This document shows positions 1-8,097 of a stretch of 64,000 bases of DNA, piece by piece (within the stretch, counting starts at the first letter, position 1; each line of letters opens with the position of its first letter). Origin of the DNA: Nostoc sp. CMAA1605 (GTDB lineage: Bacteria; Cyanobacteriota; Cyanobacteriia; Cyanobacteriales; Nostocaceae); NCBI RefSeq assembly GCF_021596505.1, contig NZ_PJIZ01000010.1, forward strand, positions 1 to 64,000. The letters are read 5' to 3'. Position numbers and translations under genes: made by a program. The notes beneath the pieces are model-generated. The model was not told the origin of the DNA, searched no databases, and was given only the letters and a program-made list of their open reading frames with translations.

Positions 1-32
1 AAATAGAGACGATCTGCTCAGTTAACAGATAT

Positions 33-1511
33 ATGTCAAACTCGCTCAAAGCATCAACAACTGGACTGGGAATTGTAGACAAGGCGCGGAAACGTCTTGG
101 CTGGACGAAAACTAGTACGGCGCGTTGGTGGCAAGATGCTCATACTTCTAGAGCTACTTTACGGCGATTTTGGCAGGGCGATCGCATTCAGCAAGAAATT
201 TTCATCGCTATTTGTCACGCTGTTGGCATTAACGATTGGCAAAGTATCGTAGAAATCCCTAATGCAGACTTCGAGGAAACTTCTACACAATACCTCGACT
301 GGGATGAAGCACCTGATGTTGAAAGTTTTTACGGACGTAATCAAGAATTAACTCAGTTAGAAGAATGGATTTTAGGCGATCGCTGTAAACTAATCATCAT
401 CACAGGGATTGCTGGCATTGGCAAAACGTCTCTGGCTCTGGCTTTAGCTGACCGCATTCAGTTAAAATTTGATGGGTTAATCTGGAAAACTCTTCACTTT
501 ACACCATCCCTAGTTTCCCTTTTGGATGGACTCCTCCACACCTTTCAGCAAACTCCGGTTGATGATATTCTCTCAGATACCGCAAAACTCATCCATCATC
601 TGCAACAGCGTCGGTGTTTGTTGATTCTAGATGGGTTGGATGAGTCAGAAAAACACTATCATCAATTTATCCAGCAATTAATCCGCGCTCATCATCAAAG
701 TTGCATTATCCTCACCAGTCGAGAACAACCAAATATTATTGAATCGAATACTAAAACGGTTCGCAGTCTCACGTTAACAGGATTACCAAAAGATGATGCG
801 GTGAAACTATTGCAAGCCAGAGGATTTACAGGTAAGGAAATCGGATTATCACCCCTAATTCAACTTTATCGCGGCAATCCTTTGGCACTCAAGCTTGTTA
901 CGCCGTTGATTCAGTCAGTGTTTGGTGGGAATATTGCGGCTTTTCTGAGTCAAAATGCGATAGTAATTGGCGATCGCTTGCGTGTTATCCTGAAGCAACA
1001 GTTTGAGCAACTGTGTGATTTAGAACAAAATATTCTCTATTGGTTAGCAATTTGGCAACAACCAATCTCTTTTAGCCGCTTGCAAACTCATTTACTGATT
1101 TCTCTCGACCCAGCTACAATTTTAGATGCTATTGTCAGTTTAGAAAGGCGATCGCTTTTAGAAAAATGGATTTGTAGTGATGCACCAGCTTTTACCTTAC
1201 AACCACTGGTGATGAAAATTGTCACCGATGAATTAGTAGAACGTGGGACTCAAGAGATAATTCAGGTGGTGCAGAGTCAAAATATCGCTGATTTTAAAGT
1301 TCTGCGAACCCATTGGTTATTGCGTCCGGGTAGCGATGATATTGTAGGCGATCGCATTTTGCATCAACTACAAGAAAAACTCTGGCAGATTTATGGGGCA
1401 AATCTCGTACAAAATCTCCAGCAAATTCTATTACTTTTAAATAATAAATCCCCTTTAACAATTGGTTATATTGCTTGCAATATCACAACAATTATTAACC
1501 GATTAGGATAA
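33..1511 (+). CDS. NB-ARC/STAND-type ATPase, short form
   Basis: The protein has 492 residues. Residues ~10-75 form a helical region of the kind that precedes NB-ARC domains in Nostoc (RLGWTKTS, ATLRRFWQGDRI). An NTPase core follows: FYGR at 99-102, P-loop GIAGIGKT at 125-132, Walker B LLILDGLD at about 196-203, TSRE at 228-231 and GNPLALKL at about 281-288. Family members are regulated switches in signalling or defence, usually with C-terminal WD40, TPR or pentapeptide sensor repeats. This protein stops just after the winged-helix part, so the sensor is missing and the gene may be a truncated remnant. No stop codon separates the ATG at 33 from the window edge in this frame, and no Shine-Dalgarno is visible, so the start could lie further upstream. 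The target is unknown. Confidence 0.85.
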   Translation: MSNSLKASTTGLGIVDKARKRLGWTKTSTARWWQDAHTSRATLRRFWQGDRIQQEIFIAICHAVGINDWQSIVEIPNADFEETSTQYLDWDEAPDVESFYGRNQELTQLEEWILGDRCKLIIITGIAGIGKTSLALALADRIQLKFDGLIWKTLHFTPSLVSLLDGLLHTFQQTPVDDILSDTAKLIHHLQQRRCLLILDGLDESEKHYHQFIQQLIRAHHQSCIILTSREQPNIIESNTKTVRSLTLTGLPKDDAVKLLQARGFTGKEIGLSPLIQLYRGNPLALKLVTPLIQSVFGGNIAAFLSQNAIVIGDRLRVILKQQFEQLCDLEQNILYWLAIWQQPISFSRLQTHLLISLDPATILDAIVSLERRSLLEKWICSDAPAFTLQPLVMKIVTDELVERGTQEIIQVVQSQNIADFKVLRTHWLLRPGSDDIVGDRILHQLQEKLWQIYGANLVQNLQQILLLLNNKSPLTIGYIACNITTIINRLG

Positions 1512-1519
1512 TAATATTG

Positions 1520-2107
1520 CTACCAAATTTTAGACATATTCAAGGAAAATCCTGGTAAAATTGGATCTGCGCTAACTGTCTCAGGATTTTCTAAACATTC
1601 TTCAGGTTGACCAGGACGATAAATATAAACTCGGCGGTGTTTGCGGTCGATTAAAAAACCTAACTGTACCCCTGACTCTTGCATATATTCTGCCATTTTA
1701 TCTTTCAGGGGTTGGAGGTTGTCGCTAGGCGATCGCAGTTCAATGACAAAATCAGGACAAATGGGTGCAAATACCTGTTGTTGTTCTGATGATAAAGCAT
1801 TCCAACGTTCTAATTTCATCCAGGAAGCATCAGGAGAGCGTTTTGCACCCGTGGATAATGTAAAGCCTGTACTGGAGTCAAAACAAATACCTGTACCATC
1901 TTTTTCTGACCAAACTCCTACCTGTAAAGCTACATTAAAGTTACGATTTCCTGTTTCTGAACCCGTAGGCGGCATAATTGAAATTTCTCCGAACTGATTC
2001 ATTTCAATGCGTAAGTCACGATTTACTTGACAGAAATCAAAGAATTGTTCATCTGTCATTTGCATTGATGGTGGCATTTGGATCACAAAAGGAGATGACA
2101 GCATCAT
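1520..2107 (-). CDS. Uma2 family (DUF820) endonuclease-like protein
   Basis: A 195-residue protein of the Uma2/DUF820 family, which is strongly expanded in cyanobacteria and adopts a PD-(D/E)XK nuclease-like fold. Visible family motifs are the N-terminal MTDEQFFDFCQ, SPDASWM (Asp near residue 94), the core DFVIELRSPSD (D-x3-E, residues ~120-130) and LIDRKHRRVYIYRP. The biological substrate of this family is not established. It converges on the NB-ARC gene with only 8 nt between stops. The terminator of the peroxiredoxin gene lies just upstream, so it probably has its own promoter. ATG-ATG at the start leaves a one-codon ambiguity. Confidence 0.85.
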   Translation of the reverse strand: MMLSSPFVIQMPPSMQMTDEQFFDFCQVNRDLRIEMNQFGEISIMPPTGSETGNRNFNVALQVGVWSEKDGTGICFDSSTGFTLSTGAKRSPDASWMKLERWNALSSEQQQVFAPICPDFVIELRSPSDNLQPLKDKMAEYMQESGVQLGFLIDRKHRRVYIYRPGQPEECLENPETVSADPILPGFSLNMSKIW

Positions 2108-2148
2108 AGTTCAACATCCGACTTTATTTTCCATTCTTACGTAAATAC

Positions 2149-2176
2149 AAAAAAACGCAAAGATAAAGCTTTGCGT
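2149..2176 (-). terminator. Rho-independent terminator of the peroxiredoxin gene
   Basis: Read on the minus strand, ACGCAAAG, a 6-nt loop and CTTTGCGT form a perfect 8-bp stem followed by a run of seven T. It lies 3' of the peroxiredoxin gene, past the repeat array, and just upstream of the Uma2 gene. Confidence 0.8.
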
Positions 2177-2230
2177 CTTATATAAGAAACTACGTAAAAA
2201 TTCATCTACTCAACACTGAATACTGATTTT

Positions 2231-2316
2231 CACTCAGCACGCGCTAAACGCCGCTAACAGCACTCATTACTCAGCACCGGCTAAACGCCGCGCTACCGCT
2301 AACAGCACTCATTACT
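2231..2316. repeat. Heptamer (ACTCAGC/CATTACT) array carrying two hairpin modules
   Basis: ACTCAGC/ACTCATT-type heptamers are interrupted by two modules that begin CGGCTAAACGCC or GCGCTAAACGCC and end CCGCTAAC. The modules lie at 2241-2258 (an 18-bp deleted form) and 2278-2303 (26 bp). Each is bordered on both sides by AGCAC. The array begins directly at the stop codon of the peroxiredoxin gene. Confidence 0.85.
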
Positions 2317-2950
2317 TATTAGGCTGAGGAGTCATCCGTAAGTAGGGTTTAATTTCTTGGTAGCCTTTGGGGAATTTCTCTTTCAATACTTCTGGGTCTT
2401 TGAGAGAAGGTACAATCACACAATCATCACCATCTTTCCAGTCAGCAGGGGTAGCTACGCTGTAGTTATCGGTGAGTTGTAGTGAATCAATTACCCGCAA
2501 CAGTTCATCAAAGTTACGTCCGGTGCTGGGGGGGTAGGTGAAGGAAAGACGCAGTTTTTTGTTGGGATCAATTACAAATACGGAACGCACTGTGACAGCT
2601 GCGTTAGCGTTGGGGTGAATCATGTCGTAAAGGTCGGAAACTTTACGATCTGCGTCTGCCAAAATGGGGTAATTAAGGGTGGTGCTTTGAGTTTCTTCGA
2701 TGTCACCGACCCAGCCATTGTGAGATTCTACATCATCAACACTGAGAGCGATCGCTTTCACATTGCGCTTGTCAAATTCTGGTTTGAGTTTCGCAACTGT
2801 ACCTAATTCAGTTGTACAAACTGGTGTATAGTCAGCAGGGTGAGAGAACAGCACTACCCAGCTATCACCAGCCCATGTGTAAAAATCTATGTCGCCATGT
2901 GTAGACGCTTGTGTAAAGTTGGGTACTGTATCACCAAGACGGAGAGCCAT
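2312..2950 (-). CDS. 1-Cys peroxiredoxin (Prx6 type)
   Basis: A 212-residue thiol peroxidase that reduces H2O2 and organic hydroperoxides in the cytoplasm. The peroxidatic cysteine is Cys45 in the signature PADYTPVCTTE. The conserved family segments FDKRNVKAIALSVDD, NYPILADADRKVSDLYDM and the C-terminal PYLRMTPQP are present. Length and the long C-terminal domain (WKDGDDCVIVPSL) match Prx6/1-Cys enzymes rather than the shorter typical 2-Cys class. It is transcribed alone, away from the vWA gene, with a 375-bp divergent promoter region and a clear terminator at 2149-2176. Confidence 0.95.
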   Translation of the reverse strand: MALRLGDTVPNFTQASTHGDIDFYTWAGDSWVVLFSHPADYTPVCTTELGTVAKLKPEFDKRNVKAIALSVDDVESHNGWVGDIEETQSTTLNYPILADADRKVSDLYDMIHPNANAAVTVRSVFVIDPNKKLRLSFTYPPSTGRNFDELLRVIDSLQLTDNYSVATPADWKDGDDCVIVPSLKDPEVLKEKFPKGYQEIKPYLRMTPQPNK

Positions 2951-3290
2951 ATAAGATTCCCTGTAGTTAAGTAAGGCTTATGTATTTTACCGTGTCGTCA
3001 TGACACAACATCGGTTTCCCCATCGGCTTTTAGTGCTTTGTAACAAAATTTTAACTTTTTCGCAGCTAAAAGGCTATTTCAGATAGGGAACGATAACTCA
3101 CGGATTCTGATTATTGCACAAATGGGATGTATTTGTTTTTTCTACACCGTGAACTAAATAATTTGATACCTTTTCGGGAATTGTCTGCATAGGGTTTGTG
3201 GTTTGTAGAGGTATGTAATCATCGAAAGTCAGTGATGCGGGATACCTATTTGACTTTTACAATACATCAGTAAAAATCAAAACAGTTTCT
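2951..3290. other. Divergent intergenic region, peroxiredoxin / vWA lipoprotein
   Basis: AT-rich region that must hold the promoters of both divergent genes. No coding sequence, RNA or convincing consensus promoter was recognised. Confidence 0.5.
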
Positions 3291-3317
3291 TCCCCATTCC
3301 CCATTCCCTATTCCCTA
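3291..3317. repeat. Heptamer array, CCCCATT/CCCTATT type
   Basis: Four consecutive heptamers of the CCCCATT/CCCTATT type end 9 bases before the ATG of the vWA lipoprotein gene, so they occupy its ribosome-binding region. No Shine-Dalgarno is visible there. Confidence 0.75.
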
Positions 3318-3325
3318 ATAAATAC

Positions 3326-5038
3326 ATGATTTTCAAAGGGTCTTGGTCAATTAAGCGTTTGACAGCAGCCTTTGGTGTACTGTTACTAACCGCTTGTAAT
3401 GGTAATGCCAACTCTGATGATAATTTTACGGGTTTGAAAGTTAAGCTTTTGGTGGGTAGTGCTTTGGGTGATTTTTGCACCCAAGCCGCAAAAAATTTTA
3501 ATGCGACTCAACCGAAGTTAGATAACGGGACAGCATTTCGGGTAAGTTGTGAGGCGCAGGGTAGCGGCGACGTAGTTACCCAGGTAGTTAATTCTGCTAC
3601 TCAGTTGAAAAATGGTACTTTATCAGCAGATGCGCCGGAATTACCCACGATTATTTCTCTGGATGGAGATATATATCACAGTCAGCTAATTTACCGCATT
3701 AACCAACTGTATCCAGGGCAAAATTATATTCCAGAAATTACCGATGCCCAGTTAATAGCAAACACGCCAATGGTGTTTATGGCGCAGCCAGATGTGGCTG
3801 AAGGGTTGAAGAAAGTCGCTGATCCTTATCAGGCTTTGGTGACGGCGAAAACTCACAAAGATATTGACCCAACTGCACCAGCGTTAACAGTTAACTATGT
3901 CCATACCGCGCCAACACGTTCTAATTCTGGGTTACAAACCTTGGTCGCTCAATATGCCAGTGTATCGGGTAAACGTCCAGAAGAGTTGACAGTTGCTGAT
4001 GTGCAGAAGTTTCAGGCGCAAATTCAGCAAATTCAAAGTAAGATTACCCGTTACGGGGTTTCTACTAATTCTCTAGCCCAAGCGATGGTAAAAAATGGGC
4101 CGTTTTGGGCTTCTGTGGGGTCTGTGTATGAGTCTAGTGTGATTACGGCGAATTCTAGCTTACAACCAGGACAACAGCGTTATACAGCCGTGTATCCCAA
4201 AGTGACGTTTACTTCTAATATGCGGGCAATTATACCGAATGCGCCTTGGGTGAGTGGGGATGAAAAAGCTGCCGCAGAAAAGTTTATCACCTACTGGCGA
4301 TCGCCGGAAACTCAAAAAATTGCTACCGATTTGGGTTTAAGGCCGGGAACTCCTGGTGTGGCTTTGGGTGGAAAGTTTGCGCCAGATTTTGGTGTGGACT
4401 CTCAAGCTAAGTATGATTCCCTCCGACCACCAAAACCAGAGGTGGTGGATGCAATGTTGAAGTCTTGGCAAGAAGCGTCTAAGAAACCATCGTTAGTGGT
4501 GGTAGTGGTCGATTCTTCCGGTTCAATGGAAGGAAATAAGCTACCAGCAGTACAAAACACTTTATTAAATTATGTGAAGAACTTGGGAGTTAAGGAGCAA
4601 ATTGCCCTTATAGACTTTGATTCTGATATTCGTCCCCCAGTGTTAGTAGATGGTACACCCCAAGGGCGCGATCGCGGTCTGCAATTTATCAGTGGACTAA
4701 GAGCCGATGGTGGAACAAAATTATATGATGCGGCAATTTATGCACGCGATTGGTTACAAAAAAATCGTCGTCAAAATGCCATTAATGGGGTTTTAATCTT
4801 AACGGATGGTGAGGATTCTGGTTCGCAAACTTCTTTAGAACAACTATCAACTGAATTGCAAAAAAGTGGTTTTTCTACTGACCAAAGAATTGGCTTTTTT
4901 ACAATTGGTTATGGTCAAGAGGGTGAGTTTAATCCTAATGCTTTGAAAAAAATTGCTGAATCGAATGGGGGGTATTATTCTCAAGGTAATCCAGAGACGA
5001 TTTCGCGGTTGATGTCTGATTTGCAGGTGGAGTTTTAA
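3326..5038 (+). CDS. Lipoprotein fusing a substrate-binding domain to a vWA domain
   Basis: A 570-residue protein. The N-terminus has a lipoprotein signal with lipobox LLTAC (Cys24), so it should be anchored on the outer face of the plasma membrane. Residues ~38-370 resemble a PstS/ModA-type periplasmic binding domain (VSCEAQGSGDVV; PTRSNSGLQTLV). Residues ~390-570 form a von Willebrand A domain with a complete MIDAS: DSSGS at 396-400, Thr464 in DGGTKLYD and Asp494 in LTDGEDSGS. Metal-dependent ligand binding is therefore plausible. It is followed by a coiled-coil membrane protein (24-nt gap) and, two genes on, by a second binding protein. The ligand is unknown, and no ABC permease is present. 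Confidence 0.85.
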   Translation: MIFKGSWSIKRLTAAFGVLLLTACNGNANSDDNFTGLKVKLLVGSALGDFCTQAAKNFNATQPKLDNGTAFRVSCEAQGSGDVVTQVVNSATQLKNGTLSADAPELPTIISLDGDIYHSQLIYRINQLYPGQNYIPEITDAQLIANTPMVFMAQPDVAEGLKKVADPYQALVTAKTHKDIDPTAPALTVNYVHTAPTRSNSGLQTLVAQYASVSGKRPEELTVADVQKFQAQIQQIQSKITRYGVSTNSLAQAMVKNGPFWASVGSVYESSVITANSSLQPGQQRYTAVYPKVTFTSNMRAIIPNAPWVSGDEKAAAEKFITYWRSPETQKIATDLGLRPGTPGVALGGKFAPDFGVDSQAKYDSLRPPKPEVVDAMLKSWQEASKKPSLVVVVVDSSGSMEGNKLPAVQNTLLNYVKNLGVKEQIALIDFDSDIRPPVLVDGTPQGRDRGLQFISGLRADGGTKLYDAAIYARDWLQKNRRQNAINGVLILTDGEDSGSQTSLEQLSTELQKSGFSTDQRIGFFTIGYGQEGEFNPNALKKIAESNGGYYSQGNPETISRLMSDLQVEF

Positions 5039-5062
5039 ACGCAAAGGTACGCGGAGTTTTTT

Positions 5063-5788
5063 ATGGTGAAGTTAGTGAATCCGTTGTATTATCCGGTGGC
5101 TGTTTTAGTTGGTGGTTTAACTCTATTTGTTGGGGTGCGGTTGGGGAATTTGTCTAGTTTGGTAATGATACCTGTGGCGACTGGTGTGGCGGTGGCTGGT
5201 GCGAGTTTTTTCAAGTCTCGTGAAGGTGAAATATTAGAGTTAGATAACCCAGCGTTGGAACGGGAAATATTAACAGTTAAATCATCGGCTTTGGCATTAG
5301 CTAATCAAGCTAATGCTATGCGCTTAGAGGTGCAGAAACTATTAACTGATACCTTTCATGTGGAACTATTGACAACGGTTTTAATGAGTTGCGATCGCGC
5401 CGCCGAACTTCCTGGTAAACTTGATAAATTAGGAGTTAGTCTACATCACACAAATTCACTCCTTTCTATCGAAGCTTTACAACAGCAACTTACAGAAGTC
5501 AAAACCAAATTACCAAATAGTTCTGGTGTTGCTAAACGACATCTGAATCAATTAGCAGAGAGTTTAAAACGTAACATACAGTTAGCACAAGAAGGTGAAG
5601 ATAGTCGTCTAGCTAGAGTCATCAATATTGCTACTCTAATTCAAGATTTTGCTGGTGTATTGCAAAAACTGCAAACAAGATTACGTACATCTGATTTAAC
5701 TGACTCTGAGCAAATTAATGGTTTGCAATTAATTGCTGATGAACTCAATAGCCTTGCAGAAAATCTATATTTAGTAGTAAGACAATAA
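5063..5788 (+). CDS. Membrane-hairpin coiled-coil protein of unknown function
   Basis: A 241-residue protein. Two hydrophobic stretches at residues ~9-28 and ~32-48 form a membrane hairpin. The rest is a long, mostly helical, charged region (residues ~60-241) likely to form coiled coil. It begins 24 nt after the vWA lipoprotein and is probably co-transcribed. The layout recalls XpaC/TelA-associated membrane proteins that accompany vWA proteins, but no diagnostic motif is visible and the assignment is only a suggestion. Confidence 0.7.
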   Translation: MVKLVNPLYYPVAVLVGGLTLFVGVRLGNLSSLVMIPVATGVAVAGASFFKSREGEILELDNPALEREILTVKSSALALANQANAMRLEVQKLLTDTFHVELLTTVLMSCDRAAELPGKLDKLGVSLHHTNSLLSIEALQQQLTEVKTKLPNSSGVAKRHLNQLAESLKRNIQLAQEGEDSRLARVINIATLIQDFAGVLQKLQTRLRTSDLTDSEQINGLQLIADELNSLAENLYLVVRQ

Positions 5789-5795
5789 TTATATT

Positions 5796-5830
5796 CAGTT
5801 TGTAGTAAGGGCTTTAGCCCTCAAAATCGA
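5796..5830. repeat. Partial copy of a dispersed palindromic repeat
   Basis: GTAGTAAGGGCTTTAGCCCT matches the central palindrome of the MITE-like elements at 10579 and 24564. The terminal inverted repeats are missing, so this is a fragment or a solo palindrome. Confidence 0.6.
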
Positions 5831-5904
5831 AAATCTAATTTTTTAACCGCAAAATTTGTTTGTATTGATAACCCTGGGATTCTTCACCTTCATTCAGAAT
5901 ATAC

Positions 5905-6459
5905 ATGAAGAAGAAAATCAGCCCTCTCAAAAAATTTACCTTTGCTGTCGTCGTTGCAGAGTCGTTGATAGTTATCCCTATGTTGGTATTGACGCTGGGT
6001 AAATCAGTTAACTTAAAATGTCAACGAATTGAGCCGAATTATGTCAAATGTCAGCAGCAGTTTAGCCATTTATATGGTTTGTGGTCAAATACGCCTACAT
6101 CATTTAGATTAACTGGCGTGGAGCTAGAAGAGTATGTCTTTAAAGAAGATTTACCTGAAGGGACTTATATTTATCTCCAAACCAATAATCAAGGAGAAGA
6201 ACTATATTTTTACGGAAGTAATTTAAAAATGGCATTAACAGATAAACAACGGCTGGAAACCCTACTAAGCAATAATGGTCAAGCATCCCTAGAAATCACA
6301 GTTAAAGATACTTATTTGAGTGCTTTAGATTTTCTGACAACCTTAGTAGGTCTCAACATTATTATTATCTTTTCGATAGCTTTATTCTCTTTGATTACTC
6401 TGATTATATTTGTGTTGACGCTAGTTACCGCTAGTTACTTCTTCAGTAAAACAAAATAA
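5905..6459 (+). CDS. Membrane protein of unknown function
   Basis: A 184-residue protein. One N-terminal transmembrane segment (residues ~12-32) is followed by an extracytoplasmic part with two cysteines (KCQRIEPNYVKCQQQ, possibly a disulfide). Two strongly hydrophobic segments close the protein (residues ~138-178). It ends one base before the next gene starts, which implies co-transcription and coupled translation with the substrate-binding protein. No family was recognised. Confidence 0.7.
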   Translation: MKKKISPLKKFTFAVVVAESLIVIPMLVLTLGKSVNLKCQRIEPNYVKCQQQFSHLYGLWSNTPTSFRLTGVELEEYVFKEDLPEGTYIYLQTNNQGEELYFYGSNLKMALTDKQRLETLLSNNGQASLEITVKDTYLSALDFLTTLVGLNIIIIFSIALFSLITLIIFVLTLVTASYFFSKTK

Positions 6460-6460
6460 T

Positions 6461-7582
6461 ATGAAAAGCAAAAAATCTCAATTCAAGCGCAAAAAACAAG
6501 TTTTTACCTCTATTACGATTATCGCAGCAGCATTAGGTTTAACTTACGCCCCAATTCCTGGTTTACAGCAAACAGTGGTCATTGTTAGCGGGACAGAACT
6601 ACAAGAACCACTACAACAACTCGAAGCTAAATTTGAGCAAGAAAACCCCAATATCAAGTTAGAACTCAAGTTTCAGGGTTCACAAGATATGATAAACAAT
6701 TATGTTGACCAGAAAAATGATTTTAAACCTGCGGTGTTAATTCCAGCCAATGGAGAAATTTTAACAGAATTGGGCGATCGCCTCCGCACTACCACCCAAA
6801 ACGAACCCTTTTATGAAACTCCTCAACCACTAGCTAAAACTCTACTTGTAGGTATTGCTTGGCCGGAAAGGGGTAAAGTTCTTTTTCCCAATGGACGCTT
6901 TCAATGGTCAAAACTAGAACAAGCAATGCAAGCTGGTAACTGGGGAAAAGTTGGCGGTGCAAGTAACTGGGGTAGTTTTGATTTTGTCACCACCGACCCC
7001 ACGCGGTCTAGTAGCGGTCAGTTGACTTTAAACTTGTGGACACAATCAAAATTAGGTGGTGCTATTAACGCCGATAGTTTTAACAATTCATCAATACAAA
7101 CGCTATTTAGTTTAATCAAAAAATCAGTTTATCAACCACCTCGTTCTACAGATATTCTCCTACAAGAATTTATTGTGAGAGGTGCTAATGATGCTGATGT
7201 CGCTACTGTATATGAAAGTGTAGCTTTATATCGTTGGCAACAATCAGCCGTCAGTAAAGGTAGACCATACCAAGTTTATTATTTAGACCCGTCAATTGAA
7301 ACTACCGCCACCGCCGCAATTGTCAGGCGAGACGTAGACGCAGGGACAGCAAAAGCCGCCAAAAGATTTTTAGACTTTCTCACCCAACCAGAACAACAGG
7401 CTGTATTTGTTCAGTATGGTTTTCGTCCGATGAATAATAACGTTGACTTAAAGACTGTACCGAATAGTCCGTGGAATCACAATATTCCTGGTGTAGAAGT
7501 CAAGCCGAGTGTGAAAATTCTTCCACCACCTGATAGTAAAACAATTACAGAAATTCAACGTCAATGGGAAAGGGCGAATTAG
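6461..7582 (+). CDS. Extracellular substrate-binding protein (PstS/ModA-like)
   Basis: A 373-residue protein with a basic N-terminus and one signal-anchor helix (residues ~15-32). The mature part starts with VVIVSGTELQEPLQQLEAKF and contains the binding-protein motif TTDPTRSSSGQLTLNLW, much like the vWA fusion upstream (APTRSNSGLQTLV). It probably faces the periplasm. There is no permease or ATPase nearby, so a sensing or adaptor role with the vWA protein is as likely as transport. It lies 1 nt after the preceding membrane protein. Confidence 0.75.
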   Translation: MKSKKSQFKRKKQVFTSITIIAAALGLTYAPIPGLQQTVVIVSGTELQEPLQQLEAKFEQENPNIKLELKFQGSQDMINNYVDQKNDFKPAVLIPANGEILTELGDRLRTTTQNEPFYETPQPLAKTLLVGIAWPERGKVLFPNGRFQWSKLEQAMQAGNWGKVGGASNWGSFDFVTTDPTRSSSGQLTLNLWTQSKLGGAINADSFNNSSIQTLFSLIKKSVYQPPRSTDILLQEFIVRGANDADVATVYESVALYRWQQSAVSKGRPYQVYYLDPSIETTATAAIVRRDVDAGTAKAAKRFLDFLTQPEQQAVFVQYGFRPMNNNVDLKTVPNSPWNHNIPGVEVKPSVKILPPPDSKTITEIQRQWERAN

Positions 7583-7586
7583 GGAA

Positions 7587-7640
7587 ATTCGCAATTCGCA
7601 ATTCGCAATTCGCAATGGACTAACGTCCCGCTACGCTAAC
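7587..7640. repeat. GCAATTC heptamer array with hairpin module
   Basis: Four GCAATTC heptamers begin right after the stop of the binding-protein gene. They are followed at 7617-7640 by a module starting GGACTAACGTCC (a 4-bp stem around TAAC) and ending CGCTAAC. The right-hand GCAAT seen in other copies is missing. Confidence 0.75.
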
Positions 7641-7749
7641 GCTTTTTCCGTATTGTAACGGGAATTTAGAAAGAGTCATAACACTGGTTGCTTGATAGAA
7701 GTCGTGGACTTAAACCCCTAATTTTTGAATTGCGTGATGTGAGTTAAAA

Positions 7750-8097
7750 ATGGAATTAACCAAAGGATTGATAGTATTTTTCGTAATCTTCGTTTTATTT
7801 GTAGGGATTTTCTTCACTGGCTCAGAAAGTGAGTTTATCTTCTATCCTTTAATTGATACTCAATCACCTCCAGGTTTTACAGTGCAGAAGTTCGAGAGTA
7901 TCAAACCAGGAATGACCAAATTTGAAGTATCGAAAATTTTACCAACACCGAAGTATTCATCAGAAGATGGCGGTTCATGGCATTATGGTGAAGATGGTGC
8001 AGCACCATTTGGTGATTTTGCGTGGTTTGACTTTACAATACACTTTGATGCAGAAGGAAAAGTGATGAAAACAGAACGCCAACAATTTAATGACTAA
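7750..8097 (+). CDS. Small membrane-anchored BamE/SmpA-like protein
   Basis: A 115-residue protein with an N-terminal transmembrane anchor (residues ~6-25). It then has FESIKPGMTKFEVSKILPTP, the hallmark of the BamE/SmpA fold (I-x-x-G-M-T-x-x-x-V). That fold occurs in outer-membrane assembly factors and in many unrelated small secreted proteins. Its stop overlaps the stop of the convergent glycosyltransferase gene within the tetranucleotide CTAA. Function is not known. Confidence 0.75.
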   Translation: MELTKGLIVFFVIFVLFVGIFFTGSESEFIFYPLIDTQSPPGFTVQKFESIKPGMTKFEVSKILPTPKYSSEDGGSWHYGEDGAAPFGDFAWFDFTIHFDAEGKVMKTERQQFND

